Below, piece after piece: positions 1 to 7,993 of a stretch of 64,000 nt of DNA; position 1 is the first letter of the stretch; each line of letters begins with the position of its first letter. This DNA is from UBA1672 sp964587815. GTDB lineage: Bacteria > Pseudomonadota > Alphaproteobacteria > Micavibrionales > Micavibrionaceae. Below the pieces are notes generated by a model. That model saw only the letters and a list, made by a program, of their open reading frames with translations, searched no databases and had not been told where the DNA came from. The DNA is taken from the NCBI GenBank assembly GCA_964587815.1, contig CAZPMH010000011.1, forward strand, positions 1 through 64,000, read 5' to 3'. Both the position numbers and the translations under genes were made by a program.

Positions 1-851
1 GGAAGATTACGTCAGCCATGAAGATGGTTGCGGCATCGAAGCTGCGTAAGGCGCAAGAACAGGCCGAGCGTTCGCAGCCCTATGCCAAGATGATGGCACA
101 AATGCTGTCGCGTTTGGCGGCTAATATCGGCGGGAATTCAGACTCTCCGCTTCTCAGTGGTACGGGGTCTGATCGCAGGCATTTTGTGATTGTTGTTACA
201 GCGGATCGCGGGCTTTGTGGTGGTTTTAACGTTAACGCGGTGAAGCATGCGGAAGAGATCATCACAAAAATGGAGGCAGACGGTAAGGATGTTTCGATTA
301 TCTGTGTCGGTCGTAAGGGGTTTGATTTGCTCAACCGTACGCGTTCAGATCAGATTGTGAAGGTTTTCCGTGATGTGTTTGGCAAAAACACAGTCGAATT
401 TGCGCAGGCCAATATGGTTGCAGAATTTGTTATGGGTGAATTTGATGAGGGCAATTTCGACGAATGTACGATTGTCTTTAACCATTTCCACTCTGTTTTG
501 GTGCAAAAGCCAACATCGCCGCGCCTTATTCCTTTTGAAATTCAGAACGTTGAGAATGAAGAAGAGGAAGAGGCACAAGAAGACGGGAAGTTGCCGTTTA
601 TCTATAGCTTTGAGCCGAGTGAAGAAGAGATTCTTGAGCGTTTGTTGCCGCGTAACATCAGTGTTCAGATTTATCGCGCGATGTTAGACAGCGCGGCAGG
701 CGAGCAGGCCGCACGGATGACAGCGATGGATAATGCGACGCGTAATGCCGGTGATATGATTAATGATCTCACCCTGCAATATAACCGCGCGCGTCAGGCT
801 TATATTACGAAGGAATTGATTGAAATTATATCCGGTGCGGAAGCCTTATAA
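1..851 (+). CDS. atpG: ATP synthase F1 subunit gamma (5' end outside window)
   Basis: This is the central rotor shaft of F1, which couples proton flow through F0 to ATP synthesis on the cytoplasmic side of the inner membrane. The frame is open to the left edge and reads KITSAMKMVAASKLRKAQ, the conserved N-terminal helix, so about 15-20 residues lie upstream and the ATG at 18 is internal. The C-terminal helix is also conserved (ATRNAGDMINDLTLQYNRAR, then ELIEIISGAEAL). An acidic insert (NEEEEEAQEDG) sits near residue 185 and looks lineage-specific. It is followed by a phosphatase gene before atpD, which is unusual for an atp operon. The identification is certain. Confidence 0.97.
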   Translation, partial: KITSAMKMVAASKLRKAQEQAERSQPYAKMMAQMLSRLAANIGGNSDSPLLSGTGSDRRHFVIVVTADRGLCGGFNVNAVKHAEEIITKMEADGKDVSIICVGRKGFDLLNRTRSDQIVKVFRDVFGKNTVEFAQANMVAEFVMGEFDEGNFDECTIVFNHFHSVLVQKPTSPRLIPFEIQNVENEEEEEAQEDGKLPFIYSFEPSEEEILERLLPRNISVQIYRAMLDSAAGEQAARMTAMDNATRNAGDMINDLTLQYNRARQAYITKELIEIISGAEAL

Positions 852-891
852 GCTCTTTACCGATATATGTTGGGACATATTTGATATATCT

Positions 892-1830
892 ATGCGTAGA
901 TTTGGAACATATTTGAAAACAAAACAATCGAGTGCGCCGTTTGCGTGTTTGTTTTTGGTTTTTGCGATTTTGTTCTGTGCTCCTGTTTTTTCCAGTTTTG
1001 CAGAAAGCCTAAAGGCCAATGTATCCGAAGAAAATTCGGTGGCGCTTGATGATATTCGTTTTCCCAAAAGCGGATGGGATACGGCGTTGTTGACTTGGCT
1101 TGAGCGCGGGCCGTTTATCCTTGATCGTGATTTGGTTTTTGAATTGCCTGAGCCACCCAAGAACAGCAGTGAAGAAACGCAAAAAGAATTGGCCTATTTG
1201 CACGAATTGGCCGAAACAGCGCGCGATGAAGAGACGGTTGCAAAGATTATCAGCGAAAACCAGTTCGAGCCTGTGATTTACCATTTTATTCGCGAAGGTT
1301 TGTTTCGTGAAGAAAATTACAAAACATTTGAGTTGATCCGCGCGGTTGACATTGATTTCGGATATTTTACCCTTGAGCGTAAGATGCATTTTTCCAGGCC
1401 GCGTCCGACCGAGATTGATAAAACGCTTTCTACGGTTATCGGTAACCCGCAGCATGCGGCGTATCCTTCGGGGCATGCAGGGCAAACGTATTTATTGGCC
1501 TTATTATTAGGCGATTTTGACCCCGAGAATGCAGAGCGTTATAAACAGTTTGCGCTTGATGTTGCATACCGCAGAGAAGTTGCAGGCGTTCACTACCCTT
1601 CAGACAGTGAGGCAGGGCGAAAACTAGCGGTTGACGTTTTTGCGAAATTAAGGGAAAACACAGTGTTTGAAAAAAAATATCAGGAGGCGAAAGCTACGTA
1701 TGTGCCACCTGATTTGAAAGAGGGAAAAAGTCAGAGCAGAGATAAAGATACCTCTGACATTTCAAAAGAGTACGGGACAAGTGTTGCGCAAGACAGCATT
1801 GATGAGGAACAAGAAAAGAAACAAAAATAA
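892..1830 (+). CDS. PAP2-family (class A-like) acid phosphatase, exported
   Basis: This is a probable periplasmic phosphomonoesterase. The three PAP2/class A acid phosphatase motifs are present in order: K-x6-RP (KMHFSRPRP), PSGH (AYPSGHAGQ), and R-x5-H-x3-D (RREVAGVHYPSD). The last carries the catalytic His. Starting at ATG 892 gives MRRFGTYLKT followed by a hydrophobic stretch ending near FSSFAES, a convincing signal peptide. An in-frame TTG at 820, inside atpG and behind AAGGA, would add 24 residues and cannot be excluded. The C-terminus is Lys/Asp/Glu-rich and probably disordered. The gene lies between atpG and atpD in the same orientation, so it is probably co-transcribed with the ATPase. 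The substrate is unknown. Confidence 0.85.
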   Translation: MRRFGTYLKTKQSSAPFACLFLVFAILFCAPVFSSFAESLKANVSEENSVALDDIRFPKSGWDTALLTWLERGPFILDRDLVFELPEPPKNSSEETQKELAYLHELAETARDEETVAKIISENQFEPVIYHFIREGLFREENYKTFELIRAVDIDFGYFTLERKMHFSRPRPTEIDKTLSTVIGNPQHAAYPSGHAGQTYLLALLLGDFDPENAERYKQFALDVAYRREVAGVHYPSDSEAGRKLAVDVFAKLRENTVFEKKYQEAKATYVPPDLKEGKSQSRDKDTSDISKEYGTSVAQDSIDEEQEKKQK

Positions 1831-1884
1831 GGCGAAGGCCGTTTAACGAAGAAATTTAAAGTTTAAAAAAAGAGGACTGAAAAC

Positions 1885-3333
1885 ATGGCTAAACAAGATA
1901 AAAAATACGCAGACGCAAAGGGTAAAATCCTTCAGGTTTTGGGTGCGGTTGTCGACGTGGAATTTGAAGATGGTGCGGTTCCGCCGATTTTGAACTCTCT
2001 CCATGTTGATAATAACGGCCAGACATTGGTTTTGGAAGTTGCGCAGCATTTAGGCGAAAACTCAGTCCGCACGATTGCGATGGATATGACAGACGGCTTG
2101 AGCCGTGGTTTGCCTGTTCTTGATACGGGTGACCAGATTACCGTTCCTGTTGGTGCGGAAACTTTGGGTCGTATTTTTGATGTCGTTGGTGAGCCGATTG
2201 ATGAAGGCAAGGCCGTTAAAACAAAGCAAAAATGGACAATTCACCGTGAAGCCCCGACATTTGCGGAACAGGCGACGGATACGGAAATTCTTGTGACGGG
2301 TATTAAGGTTGTTGACCTTCTGTGTCCGTATGCGAAGGGTGGTAAAATCGGTTTGTTCGGTGGTGCCGGTGTTGGTAAGACCGTTACGATCATGGAATTG
2401 ATCAACAACATTGCAAAAGGCCACGGTGGTGTGTCGGTTTTCGGTGGTGTTGGTGAACGTACGCGTGAAGGTAATGACCTTTATTATGAGATGATCGAAT
2501 CAGGCGTTATTAAGCCGGGCTCACACGAAGAATCAAAAGTGGCCTTGGTTTACGGTCAGATGAACGAGCCGCCGGGTGCGCGTGCCCGTGTTGCCTTGTC
2601 TGCCTTGACGATGGCGGAATATTTCCGTGATGAAGAAGGCCAGGACGTTCTGTTCTTCCTTGATAACATCTTCCGCTTTACACAGGCGGGTGCTGAGGTG
2701 TCTGCGCTTCTTGGCCGTATTCCATCTGCGGTGGGGTATCAGCCAACGCTATCGACGGAAATGGGCGCGATGCAGGAGCGTATTACATCAACGAATAAAG
2801 GGTCGATTACATCGGTTCAGGCGGTTTACGTGCCTGCGGATGACTTGACTGACCCCGCGCCGGCAACAACATTCTCGCACTTGGACGCGACGACAGTTTT
2901 GTCTCGTCAGATTGCGGAGCAAGGCATTTATCCTGCGGTTGACCCGCTTGATTCAACATCACGTATTCTTGACCCGCGCGTGATTGGTGAAGAGCATTAC
3001 AACGTTGCGAACGCGGTTCAGCAGACGCTTCAGAGCTATAAGAACCTTCAAGACATTATCGCGATTTTGGGTATGGATGAATTGTCAGAAGACGACAAGC
3101 TGACTGTTGCGCGTGCGCGTAAAATTCAGCGCTTCTTGTCTCAGCCGTTCCATGTTGCGGAAGTGTTTACAGGCGCGCCCGGTATTTTTGTCTCATTGGA
3201 AGACACGATCAAAGGCTTTAAGGCGATTGTTGAAGGTGAATATGACCACTTGCCTGAAAGTGCGTTCTACATGACAGGTACGATTGAGCAAGTAGTTGAG
3301 AAAGCCACCAAAATGGCACAAGAAGCCGCTTAA
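1885..3333 (+). CDS. atpD: ATP synthase F1 subunit beta
   Basis: This is the catalytic subunit of F1, forming the nucleotide sites of the alpha3-beta3 hexamer. The length of 482 residues is normal. The P-loop GGAGVGKT lies at residues 159-166, followed by GVGERTREGND with the catalytic Glu. The signature PAVDPLDSTSR is intact, and a DELSEED-type segment (MDELSEDDKL) is close to consensus. The start is preceded by AGAGGACTG at good Shine-Dalgarno spacing. A 54-bp gap separates it from the inserted phosphatase gene. Downstream is a structured intergenic region, then two non-ATPase genes before atpC. Confidence 0.99.
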   Translation: MAKQDKKYADAKGKILQVLGAVVDVEFEDGAVPPILNSLHVDNNGQTLVLEVAQHLGENSVRTIAMDMTDGLSRGLPVLDTGDQITVPVGAETLGRIFDVVGEPIDEGKAVKTKQKWTIHREAPTFAEQATDTEILVTGIKVVDLLCPYAKGGKIGLFGGAGVGKTVTIMELINNIAKGHGGVSVFGGVGERTREGNDLYYEMIESGVIKPGSHEESKVALVYGQMNEPPGARARVALSALTMAEYFRDEEGQDVLFFLDNIFRFTQAGAEVSALLGRIPSAVGYQPTLSTEMGAMQERITSTNKGSITSVQAVYVPADDLTDPAPATTFSHLDATTVLSRQIAEQGIYPAVDPLDSTSRILDPRVIGEEHYNVANAVQQTLQSYKNLQDIIAILGMDELSEDDKLTVARARKIQRFLSQPFHVAEVFTGAPGIFVSLEDTIKGFKAIVEGEYDHLPESAFYMTGTIEQVVEKATKMAQEAA

Positions 3334-3338
3334 GCGTC

Positions 3339-3425
3339 CTGAATGTGCGTGTGGGCGGCGTCAAGCATCGGTCTCGTGTATTTGAATACACTTCGCCTCG
3401 CTTTTCTGGCCACACACAAATTCAG
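3339..3425 (+). repeat. Long imperfect inverted repeat with inner palindrome after atpD
   Basis: The outer arms 3339-3354 and 3410-3425 pair at 14 of 16 positions. Inside lies a perfect inner hairpin, 3376-3382 with 3385-3391 (GTGTATT/AATACAC). No T-tract follows, so it is a poor intrinsic terminator. It could be an mRNA processing or stability element that sets the atpD:atpC ratio, or the trace of a small palindromic element. The pairing is read directly from the sequence; the function is inferred. Confidence 0.5.
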
Positions 3426-3487
3426 TTTGCTTATTGCATGTGGGTATAAAAAGCTCTTCGCTTAATGTTTAATAAGGAAGCAAGATT

Positions 3488-3858
3488 ATGAGTGACGAAC
3501 GGGATATTGAGAAGGAGCGCTCTGTTGAGGCGTTTATTGCGACGCTTCGTCGTGTGGCGGATGCTCTGGAGACAGGCAAGACCGTTGCGTTCGATTTCGA
3601 AGGAGAGCGCGTCACGGTTCCCGATCATGCGACATACAGCATTGAGCATGAGCGTGAAGATGATGAAGAAGAGATTGAATTTCAGATTAAGTGGTCNNNN
3701 NNNNNNNNNNNNNNNNNNNNNNNNNNNNNNNNNNNNNNNNNNNNNNNNNNNNNNNNNNNNNNNNNNNNNNNNNNNNNNNNNNNNNNNNNNNNNNNNTTGA
3801 GCATGAGCGTGAAGATGATGAAGAAGAGATTGAATTTCAGATTAAGTGGTCAAGGTAA
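3488..3858 (+). CDS. amphi-Trp domain protein, split by an assembly gap
   Basis: This is a small acidic protein of unknown function. The N-terminal part (FIATLRRVADALETGKTVAF) followed by an acidic stretch ending EIEFQIKW fits the amphi-Trp domain, named for its amphipathic helix and terminal Trp. Bases 3697-3796 are Ns. The 55 bases before the gap (3642-3696) are repeated exactly after it (3797-3851), so the two contig ends probably overlap. Merging them gives one intact ORF of 71 residues ending WSR and a TAA at 3856-3858. As printed the frame is broken, which I read as an artefact. The start has AGGAAG at 3475. Confidence 0.7.
3697..3796. other. Scaffold gap of 100 Ns
   Basis: Exactly 100 Ns, the conventional length for a gap of unknown size. 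Identical 55-bp sequence on both sides suggests overlapping contig ends rather than missing DNA. Confidence 0.95.
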
Positions 3859-3862
3859 TATA

Positions 3863-4300
3863 ATGATAGCTATTAGAAAAATATTTTCACTTTTGATGAT
3901 TTCGTCTCTTTTGTTTTTAACTGCATGTGGAGGCCGAACACCCGCACCAGTTATGATTTCTCAATACGGCGATCAGAAAAAGTCTTGTGAAGCCTTAGAG
4001 TTTGAGATGACTAATATCCAAGGTGAGATACAGCGTCTTCTTCCTAAAACTGATAAAACAGGAAAGAACGTTGCGCTTGGTGTTGCTGGCTGGTTCTTAC
4101 TTGTGCCTTGGTTCTTTATGGATTTTAAAAATGCTGAGCAGACAGAATATGAAGCATATAGGCAAAGATATAATCACTTGTCAGTTATCGCTATGGATAA
4201 GCAATGTGATGTTGAGACAATGGATTTGCCATCTGTTGAAGAGCTAAAAAAGGCTTACGAAGATGCTCAGAAAAAAGAGATGAACCAAGCGAACCAATAA
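3863..4300 (+). CDS. Small lipoprotein of unknown function
   Basis: The protein is 145 residues long and starts MIAIRKIFSLLMISSLLFLTAC, a lipoprotein signal peptide with cleavage before the Cys of LTAC-GG. A second hydrophobic stretch (VALGVAGWFLLVPWFFMDF) lies near residues 71-90, followed by a polar helical region. A Lys/Glu/Asn-rich tail ends the protein. I recognise no named family, although this GWFLLVPWFFMDFKNAE pattern looks like one seen in small conserved lipoproteins. It lies between the amphi-Trp gene and atpC, 15 bp before the latter, and is more AT-rich than the atp genes. Transfer into the operon is plausible. The frame entering from before the gap is not real coding; the ATG at 3863 fits best. 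Confidence 0.72.
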   Translation: MIAIRKIFSLLMISSLLFLTACGGRTPAPVMISQYGDQKKSCEALEFEMTNIQGEIQRLLPKTDKTGKNVALGVAGWFLLVPWFFMDFKNAEQTEYEAYRQRYNHLSVIAMDKQCDVETMDLPSVEELKKAYEDAQKKEMNQANQ

Positions 4301-4315
4301 GTAAGGATAATCATT

Positions 4316-4729
4316 ATGTCAGAAATATTTTTTGAGCTTGTATCACCGGAGAAGAAGTTGATTTCGGAGCCTGTTTATATGGCGGAAATTCCGGGTGATG
4401 AGGGCATGATGGGCATTTTGTCAGGTCACTGCGGCCTTGTGTCTTCCTTATCTGCAGGGGTTGTGCGTTTGCATAAGGCAGAGGGCGATAAAGACGTGCG
4501 TAAGATTTTCATTGCGGGCGGTTTTGCCGACATCACACCTGAGCATTGCAGCGTTTTGGCCGAGGAGGCGATCTCGCTTGATGATCTGGATAAAGACAGT
4601 CTGGAGCAATCTTTGCGCGATTTGAACGAGGATTTGACCCTGTTGGTTGAGCCTTCTGACATTAAGCGCACGAAGGAAAAGATTGCGCTGACCAAGGCGA
4701 AGCTGGTTGCGGTTGCGGGCTATAATTAA
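4316..4729 (+). CDS. atpC: ATP synthase F1 subunit epsilon
   Basis: This is the small rotor subunit that binds gamma and can inhibit ATP hydrolysis. The 137 residues contain the N-terminal beta-sandwich (FFELVSPEKKLISEPVYMAE, then IPGDEGMMGILSGHCGLVSS) and the C-terminal helical hairpin region (LEQSLRDLNEDLTLL onward). It has a good ribosome site (AAGGATAATC) before ATG 4316. This is the last atp gene in the window; a separate, unrelated gene follows after 132 bp. Confidence 0.96.
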   Translation: MSEIFFELVSPEKKLISEPVYMAEIPGDEGMMGILSGHCGLVSSLSAGVVRLHKAEGDKDVRKIFIAGGFADITPEHCSVLAEEAISLDDLDKDSLEQSLRDLNEDLTLLVEPSDIKRTKEKIALTKAKLVAVAGYN

Positions 4730-4812
4730 GCCGCATACACGCTTCAGGAGTTTATTTTCATAAAAATGTGCGTTTTTAACGCTTTTGTTATAGTATCATG
4801 GCTATAGTGACA

Positions 4813-4835
4813 AAACCGCATGGCACGTGCGGTTT
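4813..4835 (+). promoter_or_regulatory. 8-bp stem hairpin between atpC and next gene
   Basis: AAACCGCA (4813-4820) and TGCGGTTT (4828-4835) pair perfectly around a 7-nt loop. There is no T-run, so it is either a weak terminator for the atp operon or an operator/leader element for the gene starting at 4862. Confidence 0.4.
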
Positions 4836-4861
4836 AAAGCGAGGTTTTGATAAAGGCAATT

Positions 4862-5728
4862 ATGTTTGAAAAAACAAGTCAATTGACAAAGGCAACGTTG
4901 GCGGCGTTGTGGCTGACGATTTCAGGCGCGAGTGGGGCGCATGCGCAAGAGGCGCAGAGTGATCAGGATCGGCCACGAACTGAGGCGCCTGTTCCCGATA
5001 CTGATAACGCTGACAGGCAAGCGGTTGACGGTGTGCTCTCTCAGGGGCAAACCAGTGATATGGAAGAATTTGTTGCGCAAAATCAGTGTGATCCTGAATT
5101 GGTGGAAACCTTAGTTTCGCGTGATGTTTATGAAGAAGTTTTATCCCCTCGGTTTACAACGCGCGGGGCACGCCCCGAAGACCCTGATGGTGAAAATTTA
5201 CAGGCGGATATGGCGGCGTTTCGCGCTGATCGGCAGGAGAAGATTTCTTACTTCTTCGATTGTAGCGTCGATAACATAAATTTACATGCCATGGCGAAAC
5301 GGTTGCAGGACGATCCGCAAGATCGCGATGCGTTTGAGCGGATTTTTGCCGAGATGGTGACAGAGCGCGCAGATGATATTGCATCGTTGTATTCGCATGA
5401 TGAACAAGTGGCGATTGCGGATAATTTGCTGAGTTTGTTTGAGCGCCAGAATTCTGAATATATTGATAACCTAGGCTTTTTCTATAACGGAGAGGCGATG
5501 CGTGAGCAGGTTGAAGAGCGTTTGCTTGCCGAACACGGGCGTATCGCGATGTTGGCGGCGCATGCCGATATGATTGATGTTCTGGACTTGGAAACCGTTA
5601 TACCACCGCAAGAGCGTACGTCATATAGGCGTACGTTAACAGGCATTGTTGAGAATGAGTTCAGATCTTATGTTGCGGAAGCGGGGCGGCGTTACAACCA
5701 GTCTGCAGGGCAAGGGTACGATATTTAA
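4862..5728 (+). CDS. Exported protein of unknown function
   Basis: The protein has 288 residues with a clear signal peptide (MFEKTSQLTKATLAALWLTI, cleavage near AHA-QEAQ). An acidic, low-complexity segment (about residues 30-65) precedes a helical domain. Two Cys, in AQNQCDPEL and FFDCSVDN, could form a disulfide in the periplasm. I do not recognise a family. ATG 4862 is preferred because AAAGG lies 5 bases upstream; an in-frame TTG at 4847 is possible but has poor spacing. It stands alone between the atp operon and the convergent gene at 5744. Confidence 0.65.
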   Translation: MFEKTSQLTKATLAALWLTISGASGAHAQEAQSDQDRPRTEAPVPDTDNADRQAVDGVLSQGQTSDMEEFVAQNQCDPELVETLVSRDVYEEVLSPRFTTRGARPEDPDGENLQADMAAFRADRQEKISYFFDCSVDNINLHAMAKRLQDDPQDRDAFERIFAEMVTERADDIASLYSHDEQVAIADNLLSLFERQNSEYIDNLGFFYNGEAMREQVEERLLAEHGRIAMLAAHADMIDVLDLETVIPPQERTSYRRTLTGIVENEFRSYVAEAGRRYNQSAGQGYDI

Positions 5729-5743
5729 AATTTTGGCTAACCG

Positions 5744-6310
5744 TTAGGCAGGGGCAGACGTGTTGTATTCTTCGTCAGATATTGCCTTCACATAGTCCCA
5801 GGCTTTTTCTTTTTGGTCGAGTTGGTCTTCGCTGAATCCATGTTTTTCTTCCATCTCAGAGATAAGCTCGTCCACGGCGGGGCGGAGTTGTTCGATTTGG
5901 TCTAAGGCGGTTTGTACTGACGGGTCTGCCTTGCCATCAAAGAACATTGAGAAATTGTGCGTATGAGCTTCGATTACGTCTCTCAGGCCGATAAGGCCGC
6001 TATAGACCATGTCACTTTCGCCGAATTCAGCGCCCATGGATATTGCGCTGGAGGCCTTTGCCAGTGGGTCGCGCAGGCTGTGTGCCAACCTTTTTTCCAT
6101 CTCAGGCAAAACCATTTCAGCATTTCTGAAGGCCTGTGTGCCGTTTCTTTGGATAACGTCTTTTTGATGATCGGACAGGGCAAGTGACTGCATGGCCTGA
6201 GTCAGCTCTTCGAACTTTGCTGAACCAAGTGCGTGGTCTGTGATTTCCATCAGCCTTTCGCCCAGAGTTTGCGCTTTATCGTTAAAGTCTTTGCTTAATT
6301 CATTCGACAT
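5744..6310 (-). CDS. Hypothetical helical protein
   Basis: A 188-residue soluble, mostly helical, acidic protein beginning MSNELSKDFNDKAQTLGERL. It has no signal peptide, no membrane segment and no motif I recognise. It lies 11 bp downstream of the LOG-family gene on the same strand and is probably co-transcribed with it. The frame stays open further upstream, but that would overlap the LOG gene and gives an Arg/Asn-rich N-terminus without protein character, so ATG 6310 is chosen. Confidence 0.65.
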   Translation of the reverse strand: MSNELSKDFNDKAQTLGERLMEITDHALGSAKFEELTQAMQSLALSDHQKDVIQRNGTQAFRNAEMVLPEMEKRLAHSLRDPLAKASSAISMGAEFGESDMVYSGLIGLRDVIEAHTHNFSMFFDGKADPSVQTALDQIEQLRPAVDELISEMEEKHGFSEDQLDQKEKAWDYVKAISDEEYNTSAPA

Positions 6311-6321
6311 GTTTAACCCGA

Positions 6322-7248
6322 TTACTGCGTTTCTTTTATTTCTATGTGGGTTTCGGTTTCGCCCGGGCCCCATTTTTCTGTGTGCAAGTTTATGTTAATA
6401 CCTGTTTGGCTCGCAAGTTTTTTTTGGAGTTCGGTTTCTGTCTCAGCCACGTCGAACAGCTCTGTGCAGCGATCGGTGATGAATTTTTCTTCTTGCGCGG
6501 TTGTTATCCATTTTAATAGCGCATCATATTGCCCTGATGTGTTGATCAGGCCTATTGGTCGGCTGTGTTTGCCGAGTTGTTTTAGGCCGAGCGCGGTGGC
6601 GAGTTTGTAGCTGTCTTTTACGGTTGGTGCGTCAAAGATAAGCGGGGCATCATTTTTTTTGCCTAAGATTTCGTCTTCGAAGTGTGGTGTTTTGCTTCTG
6701 TCTTTTGTTTCTTCCTGAACGGTGTTGTAATTTTCCAAGCGCTCGTAAATTTCCTCAACTGTATTGACGATAATCAGGTGCTCCTTCGGCAGATCAGGCA
6801 GGCTGTTTAGATAGTCGATAAAACCGGCCCAGTAATTTTCAGTGTTTACAAGGATAACGGGTTTTTTATGTGCGCCCAGGTTCGCCCAATATAAGGCTTC
6901 TAAGAATTCATCGATTGTGCCGAAGCCGCCCGCGAGGGTTATAATTGCATCGGCGCGTTGGAACATCTTTAATTTTCGTTCCCATAGGTCGGGTACGAGA
7001 ATGGTCTGGCTCAGGTTGGGGTGAATGCGCTCACTGTCTTTTAATCTTTTCGGGATGATGCCTGTGACGCGCGCGCCTGCGTCCAATGCGGTGTTGGCGA
7101 CGATGCCCATGAGCCCCGCATCCATACCGCCATAGATTAAGGTTTTTCCTTTCTCACCGATAGATGTGCCTAGGGTTGCCGCCGTGTCTTTGAATATGGG
7201 GCGGCATCTGCCGGAAGAGCCTAAATATACGGTGAGGTTTTGTATCAT
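6322..7248 (-). CDS. LOG family protein (putative nucleoside-5'-monophosphate phosphoribohydrolase)
   Basis: Family members cleave the N-glycosidic bond of (cytokinin-type) nucleoside monophosphates; bacterial members are often misnamed lysine decarboxylases. Visible are the N-terminal Rossmann start (LTVYLGSSGRCRP), YGGMDAGLMGIVA (about residues 38-50), and the hallmark AGGFGTIDEFLE (about 106-117), which matches PGGxGTxxE with Ala for Pro. At 308 residues it is longer than the usual 180-200. The C-terminal ~120 residues are an extension I cannot assign, possibly a degenerate second domain. The substrate is unproven. It is followed by a small hypothetical gene, and pabA lies upstream. Confidence 0.85.
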   Translation of the reverse strand: MIQNLTVYLGSSGRCRPIFKDTAATLGTSIGEKGKTLIYGGMDAGLMGIVANTALDAGARVTGIIPKRLKDSERIHPNLSQTILVPDLWERKLKMFQRADAIITLAGGFGTIDEFLEALYWANLGAHKKPVILVNTENYWAGFIDYLNSLPDLPKEHLIIVNTVEEIYERLENYNTVQEETKDRSKTPHFEDEILGKKNDAPLIFDAPTVKDSYKLATALGLKQLGKHSRPIGLINTSGQYDALLKWITTAQEEKFITDRCTELFDVAETETELQKKLASQTGININLHTEKWGPGETETHIEIKETQ

Positions 7249-7302
7249 GACGGGTGTTTATCCTTTTACGTTTTGCCCTGAATTCTTTGCGTTGTCATAT
7301 CA

Positions 7303-7890
7303 TTATTGTTGGGCGGTGTGCCAGTCTTTTGCGCATCGGATGAAGTTTTCTATAATTGTCGGCCCGTGTGGTGTCAGGATGGATTCAGGGTGAAATTGCA
7401 CGCCATAGACGGGATGGGCTGTATGCTGAAAAGCCATAATTTCATCTTCGGGGCCGAGGGCGGTGATGGTCAGACCCGATGTTCTTTCAATTGTGGCGAT
7501 CAGAGAATGGTAGCGGCCTGCCTGGAACGGGGTAGGGATGTTTAAAAATAATTCGGATCCGTTATGGTCGATCATGCTGGCCTTGCCGTGGACGGGTTTT
7601 GAGGCGCGTATTGTGAGGCCGCCATAGGCTTCGGCGATGGCCTGATGCCCCAAACAGACGCCGAGAATGGGGATGTGCGGGCCTAATTCCTTGATTAATT
7701 CTATGCAGATGCCTGCTTCTTTCGGGGTGCAGGGCCCGGGGGAGAGAATAATGGCTTTTGGTTTAAGCTTTTGGATTTTTTCCAGACTTATTTTGTCATT
7801 TCGTGCGACGACATATTCATGCCCCAAGCGTTTGACGTAGCGCGCGAGGGTGTAGACAAATGAATCATAATTATCGATGATTAAAATCAT
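7303..7890 (-). CDS. pabA: Aminodeoxychorismate synthase glutamine amidotransferase subunit
   Basis: A class I glutamine amidotransferase that releases ammonia from glutamine for its chorismate-using partner. The catalytic triad is complete: Cys79 in GVCLGHQA, and His167 and Glu169 in QFHPES. The oxyanion segment LSPGPCTPKEAG is also present. The length of 195 residues fits PabA or TrpG. The neighbour pabB, on the same strand 103 bp upstream, favours a role in p-aminobenzoate/folate synthesis. These subunits can serve both PabB and TrpE in some bacteria, so a dual role cannot be ruled out. Confidence 0.9.
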   Translation of the reverse strand: MILIIDNYDSFVYTLARYVKRLGHEYVVARNDKISLEKIQKLKPKAIILSPGPCTPKEAGICIELIKELGPHIPILGVCLGHQAIAEAYGGLTIRASKPVHGKASMIDHNGSELFLNIPTPFQAGRYHSLIATIERTSGLTITALGPEDEIMAFQHTAHPVYGVQFHPESILTPHGPTIIENFIRCAKDWHTAQQ

Positions 7891-7993
7891 TATTTCTTAT
7901 AGCATGGGCGCAGTTTAAGAAAAGACAAGAGATGCGGGTTTGAGTGTCCTATCAACTTCAAAATACACGCATGTTTTGAGGCTGCCATCGTTT

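Noticed and set aside
820..891. Longer N-terminus of the acid phosphatase from TTG 820
   Set aside because: It overlaps atpG, and the added 24 residues do not fit ahead of a clean signal peptide at ATG 892; the AAGGA before it is also atpG coding. Not fully excluded.
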